From assembly GCF_019219025.1 (NCBI RefSeq), contig NZ_JAHUWN010000011.1:133904-197903 (forward strand): 64,000 bases of DNA, in the 5' to 3' direction. Source of the stretch: Bacillus sp. sid0103. GTDB lineage: Bacteria; Bacillota; Bacilli; Bacillales_B; DSM-18226. Below are positions 61,597 to 64,000 of the stretch, one piece after another. Positions within the stretch are counted from its first letter, which is position 1; each line of letters begins with the position of its first letter. Under the pieces are notes generated by a model. It had not been told where the DNA came from. It searched no databases and saw only the letters and a list, made by a program, of their open reading frames with translations. The position numbers were made by a program, and so were the translations under genes.

Positions 61597-62034
61597 ATGG
61601 CGATGAATCAGTTAAAAGAAGCGTTGGATACCTTAAAAGAAACAGGAGTACGAATTACTCCGCAACGTCATGCGATACTTGAATATTTAATAAACTCGAT
61701 GTCACATCCTACTGCGGATGATATTTATAAAGCCCTTGAGGGGAAATTTCCAAATATGAGTGTGGCAACAGTTTACAATAATTTAAGAGTATTTCGTGAA
61801 GTAGGCCTTGTTAAGGAATTGACCTTTGGTGATTCCTCAAGCCGTTTTGACTTTGTAACAACTCATCATTATCATGTTATTTGTGAAAATTGTGGGAAAA
61901 TAGTTGACTTTCTTTATCCTGGTTTAGATGAAGTGGAGCACTTAGCCTCCCATGTAACAGGGTTCAAGGTCGAGTTTCACCGGATGGAAATCTATGGTTC
62001 TTGTCCAGAATGTGCTAGTAAAGAAGTTCATTAA
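61597..62034 (+). CDS. perR: Peroxide-responsive repressor PerR
   Basis: The 145-residue Fur-family regulator represses peroxide-defence genes with Fe or Mn and is inactivated by iron-catalysed oxidation of histidine. All regulatory ligands known from B. subtilis are present at the same numbers: His37, Asp85, His91, His93 and Asp104. The zinc cysteines are Cys96, Cys99, Cys136 and Cys139. That numbering supports ATG 61597, although ATG 61603 is better spaced from AAGAAGGTG. A Per box covers its own start site. The ygzB-ygxA-rrn arrangement downstream is as in B. subtilis. Confidence 0.95.
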   Translation: MAMNQLKEALDTLKETGVRITPQRHAILEYLINSMSHPTADDIYKALEGKFPNMSVATVYNNLRVFREVGLVKELTFGDSSSRFDFVTTHHYHVICENCGKIVDFLYPGLDEVEHLASHVTGFKVEFHRMEIYGSCPECASKEVH

Positions 62035-62043
62035 CTAGAAGTT

Positions 62044-62071
62044 AGCTGATTCCAAAATGAATCAGCTTTTT
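62044..62071 (+). terminator. Terminator after perR
   Basis: AGCTGATT (62044-62051) pairs with AATCAGCT (62060-62067) followed by TTTT. Confidence 0.82.
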
Positions 62072-62081
62072 GCTGTAAATA

Positions 62082-62140
62082 AAGGAGGAAGACTTAAACC
62101 ACAGCAGCTTTTAAGCAAATTGGTTTAAGTCTCCCTCTTT
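62082..62140 (-). terminator. Long hairpin after ygzB
   Basis: On the minus strand AGAGGGAGACTTAAACC pairs with GGTTTAAGTCTTCCTCC, with one or two mismatches, and runs into TTT. The plus side also ends in CTTTTTATTT, so it can act for both convergent genes. Confidence 0.75.
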
Positions 62141-62491
62141 TTATTTTTCTGAATTCTTATTATAGGACTCATTGAATTCCTTGCCTACTAGATTAGGATC
62201 AAGGGTTAATGGTTCTCGACAATACATACACATATCCACTCGACCGAGCATTTTAGTATGCCTTCCACAGGTAGGACATTTTACTTGGATTGTTTTTGTT
62301 GATAGCATTCCAATCCAAAAATAAACAATTGTACTAGCGATAATAAAAAGAAGGCCCAAAATCATAAAAATGGTCATAATAAGTGGTGAAGTTCGAAAAA
62401 AGATACCAACATACATAACAATGAAACCAATGAAAATTAAAGATAATGCAAAGGTACGAATTTTATTTATTTTACTTGAATATCTTGCCAT
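62141..62491 (-). CDS. ygzB: YgzB-family membrane protein
   Basis: The 116-residue protein has two membrane helices (about residues 13-32 and 39-62) followed by a small zinc-ribbon-like motif, CPTCGR ... MCMYC. It opens with [18 protein letters not shown], as in YgzB. ATG 62491 follows AGGAGGGAG. A longer frame from 62545 lacks a site. Function is unknown. It lies between perR and ygxA, on the opposite strand. Confidence 0.88.
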   Translation of the reverse strand: MARYSSKINKIRTFALSLIFIGFIVMYVGIFFRTSPLIMTIFMILGLLFIIASTIVYFWIGMLSTKTIQVKCPTCGRHTKMLGRVDMCMYCREPLTLDPNLVGKEFNESYNKNSEK

Positions 62492-62642
62492 GTTACTCCC
62501 TCCTAGAGAAACTATACCATAATTATGGTAAGAAGGAAAAAGCAAGGTTGAAGAATGTCGAAATTTGTCTGTAAAATAAGAAGGAGATTTGTTTTCATTG
62601 TCGAAGTTATATTGCTACCTGAAAAAATTGGAGGAATGATAG

Positions 62643-63518
62643 ATGGAAGACATCCTTCGGCCTATATATCAAGAAAGGGCGAGTCAATTAAATACCCTTG
62701 GAGTATTGATGGTGCAAAAAAAACAGATGTTAAGCCATATAACAGATTCATTTGATGAAATCCTGCTGGTCCTTGTTAAAGAAGCGGACCAGCCTCATTT
62801 TATTAAGCACTATACCTATAACGATAAAAAGGCAGCGATGCACATCATTACTGAAGAGAGGCTGCATGAGTGGTTGTTATTAGGTACGAATCGAAAAATA
62901 TTTGAATGGCTTCATGAGGCCAAGATTATTTTTGATCGGAACGAATATGTGGCCAATTTAAAAACGGAATTGCGTGATTTTCCTTTTAACGGGCGCAAAA
63001 TAAAAATGGGTTTAGAATTTGCGAAATTAATTCGGCGCTATGTGGATGGCAAAGCATTGTTTGAAGGTCATCAGTTTTTAGATGCATACAATCATGTGGT
63101 TCATTCTCTTCATCATCTTGCAAGGTTAGCGGTATTAGAAAATGGACTTCATCCAGAACTAACGGTTTGGCATCAAGTAAAACAAATAGAGCCTGAAATT
63201 TATAAATTATACGAAGAACTTGTGTATAGTGAAGAAACACTTGAAAAAAGACTAGAACTACTGTTCCTAGCAAGTGAGTTTATGATCCATTCGAGAACTA
63301 AAATGGGGACAGTTCATTTTTTGGAAATACTTAGCAGTAAAGATGTTTGGTTATTCAATGAAATTATGAGTGAACAAGAATTGCTCCCTTACTCAGTTGA
63401 CTTGGGTGTATTACTCGAGTATTTAATTGAAAAGCATTTTATAGATGTAGTGAATATAGAAACGAAAGGTCAAGGCGTTTATCACAGGGGTTATCGGCTT
63501 AATAAAAAATTATCGTAA
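62643..63518 (+). CDS. ygxA: Nucleotidyltransferase-like protein YgxA
   Basis: The 291-residue soluble protein matches YgxA (MEDILRPIYQERASQLNTLG, FDEILLVLVKEAD, FNGRKIKMGLEFAKLIRRY, LHHLARLAVLENGLHPE). The N-terminal region is annotated in relatives as nucleotidyltransferase-like, and the acidic residues are weakly conserved. Function is not established. The ATG follows GGAGGAATG. It directly precedes the rRNA operon, as in B. subtilis. Confidence 0.87.
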   Translation: MEDILRPIYQERASQLNTLGVLMVQKKQMLSHITDSFDEILLVLVKEADQPHFIKHYTYNDKKAAMHIITEERLHEWLLLGTNRKIFEWLHEAKIIFDRNEYVANLKTELRDFPFNGRKIKMGLEFAKLIRRYVDGKALFEGHQFLDAYNHVVHSLHHLARLAVLENGLHPELTVWHQVKQIEPEIYKLYEELVYSEETLEKRLELLFLASEFMIHSRTKMGTVHFLEILSSKDVWLFNEIMSEQELLPYSVDLGVLLEYLIEKHFIDVVNIETKGQGVYHRGYRLNKKLS

Positions 63519-63535
63519 AAAAACAATAAAACGTA

Positions 63536-63564
63536 TTGACCTTTTCGAGAATACTTGGTATATT
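63536..63564 (+). promoter_or_regulatory. rrn promoter P1
   Basis: TTGACC (63536-63541) and TATATT (63559-63564) are separated by 17 bp, upstream of the 16S gene. Confidence 0.75.
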
Positions 63565-63623
63565 AATAACCGTCGCTGCGAGACAAACACAAAATGTTTT
63601 CGTAAGTGACGGTTAAAAAGTTG

Positions 63624-63653
63624 TTGACATTAATAAATGTCTCATGTTATATT
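63624..63653 (+). promoter_or_regulatory. rrn promoter P2
   Basis: A perfect TTGACA (63624-63629) and TATATT (63648-63653) are separated by 18 bp. Twin promoters about 90 bp apart are typical of Bacillus rRNA operons. Confidence 0.78.
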
Positions 63654-63683
63654 ATTAAAGTCGCTTACGAGCGACAGCAAAAT

Positions 63684-63697
63684 TGTTCTTTGAAAAC
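63684..63697 (+). promoter_or_regulatory. rrn leader boxA
   Basis: TGTTCTTTGAAAAC followed by TAAACAA is the conserved antitermination boxA region of Bacillus rRNA leaders. A hairpin GTCGCT/AGCGAC lies just upstream. Confidence 0.8.
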
Positions 63698-63779
63698 TAA
63701 ACAAACAAGACGTGAAACAAACAATAAATTTTAGTTTCTTAATTGAAGCTAAGCCAACGTAACAAATGAGCTAATCAAC

Positions 63780-64000
63780 TTTCTTGGAGAGTTTGATCCT
63801 GGCTCAGGACGAACGCTGGCGGCGTGCCTAATACATGCAAGTCGAGCGAACCAATAGGAGCTTGCTCCTGTTAGTTAGCGGCGGACGGGTGAGTAACACG
63901 TGGGCAACCTGCCTGTAAGACTGGGATAACACCGGGAAACCGGTGCTAATACCGGATAATCCTTTTTCTCTCATGAGGAAAAGCTGAAAGTCGGTTTCGG
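63780..64000 (+). rRNA. rrs: 16S ribosomal RNA, 5' part (truncated by the window)
   Basis: The universal 5' sequence GGAGAGTTTGATCCTGGCTC begins at 63786. It is followed by CGAACGCTGGCGGCGTGCC, ACATGCAAGTCGAGCG and GGCGGACGGGTGAGTAACAC. The mature end is placed at TTTCTTGGAGAG by analogy with Bacillus. Only about 221 nt are inside the window. The V1 region (AACCAATAGGAGCTTGCTCC) is of Bacillaceae type. Confidence 0.97.

Overview
The window is chromosomal DNA of a low-GC, endospore-forming member of the Bacillaceae. The evidence is two small acid-soluble spore protein genes (sspK, sspE), Shine-Dalgarno sites of the AGGAGG type with many TTG and GTG starts, a PerR regulator with its Per box, cre-like CcpA sites, a SAM-I riboswitch, and the 5' end of a Bacillus-type 16S rRNA at the right edge. 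From about 37.7 kb to the right end the gene order follows the yfhD-yfhE-yfhF-recX-yfhH-sspK-yfhJ ... yfhP-mutY-yfhS-fabL-sspE-ygaB-ygaC-ygaD-ygaE-gsaB(hemL)-ygaF-perR/ygzB-ygxA-rrn segment known from Bacillus subtilis. The dispersed repeats and 16S text fit a Neobacillus-like relative, but I cannot name a species.

Left part (1-12.8 kb): the end of an IclR-type regulator is followed by an acetaldehyde dehydrogenase/4-hydroxy-2-oxovalerate aldolase pair and a GntP-family permease, which looks like a catabolic unit yielding pyruvate and acetyl-CoA. Next come an HD-GYP membrane protein, a tandem array of 52-bp palindromic units, a glutathione peroxidase gene with an OhrR-like redox regulator and a palindromic operator, a few accessory genes (orphan VWA-like domain, methyltransferase, UvrC/Cho-like nuclease), a POT-family peptide transporter and a TipA-type MerR regulator.

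Middle part (12.9-34.7 kb): a five-gene peptide ABC transporter operon has a terminator-like hairpin between the binding-protein gene and the permeases. Shikimate-pathway aroK and aroD follow. The arginine genes are argCJBD-carAB-argF, with overlapping reading frames and a promoter covered by two ARG boxes, then argG and argH with their own promoter. A SAM-I riboswitch with an expression-platform terminator precedes a homoserine dehydrogenase gene.

Right part (34.9-64 kb): two glycosyltransferase genes, one with an N-terminal LamG-like domain, and a 183-bp dispersed repeat lead into the conserved yfh/yga segment. Relative to B. subtilis, a second 52-bp palindrome array sits between yfhJ and yfhP. 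A lone gltA lies between ygaE and hemL, a three-gene ABC-2 exporter and a small K+-channel-like gene lie after hemL, and a PduO-type adenosyltransferase lies before perR. An rrn operon with two promoters starts at the right edge.

No prophage, insertion sequence or CRISPR array was seen. The least explained structures are the two 52-bp palindromic arrays, one of which has a compensatory stem change, and the hairpin placed between the Shine-Dalgarno site and start codon of gltA.
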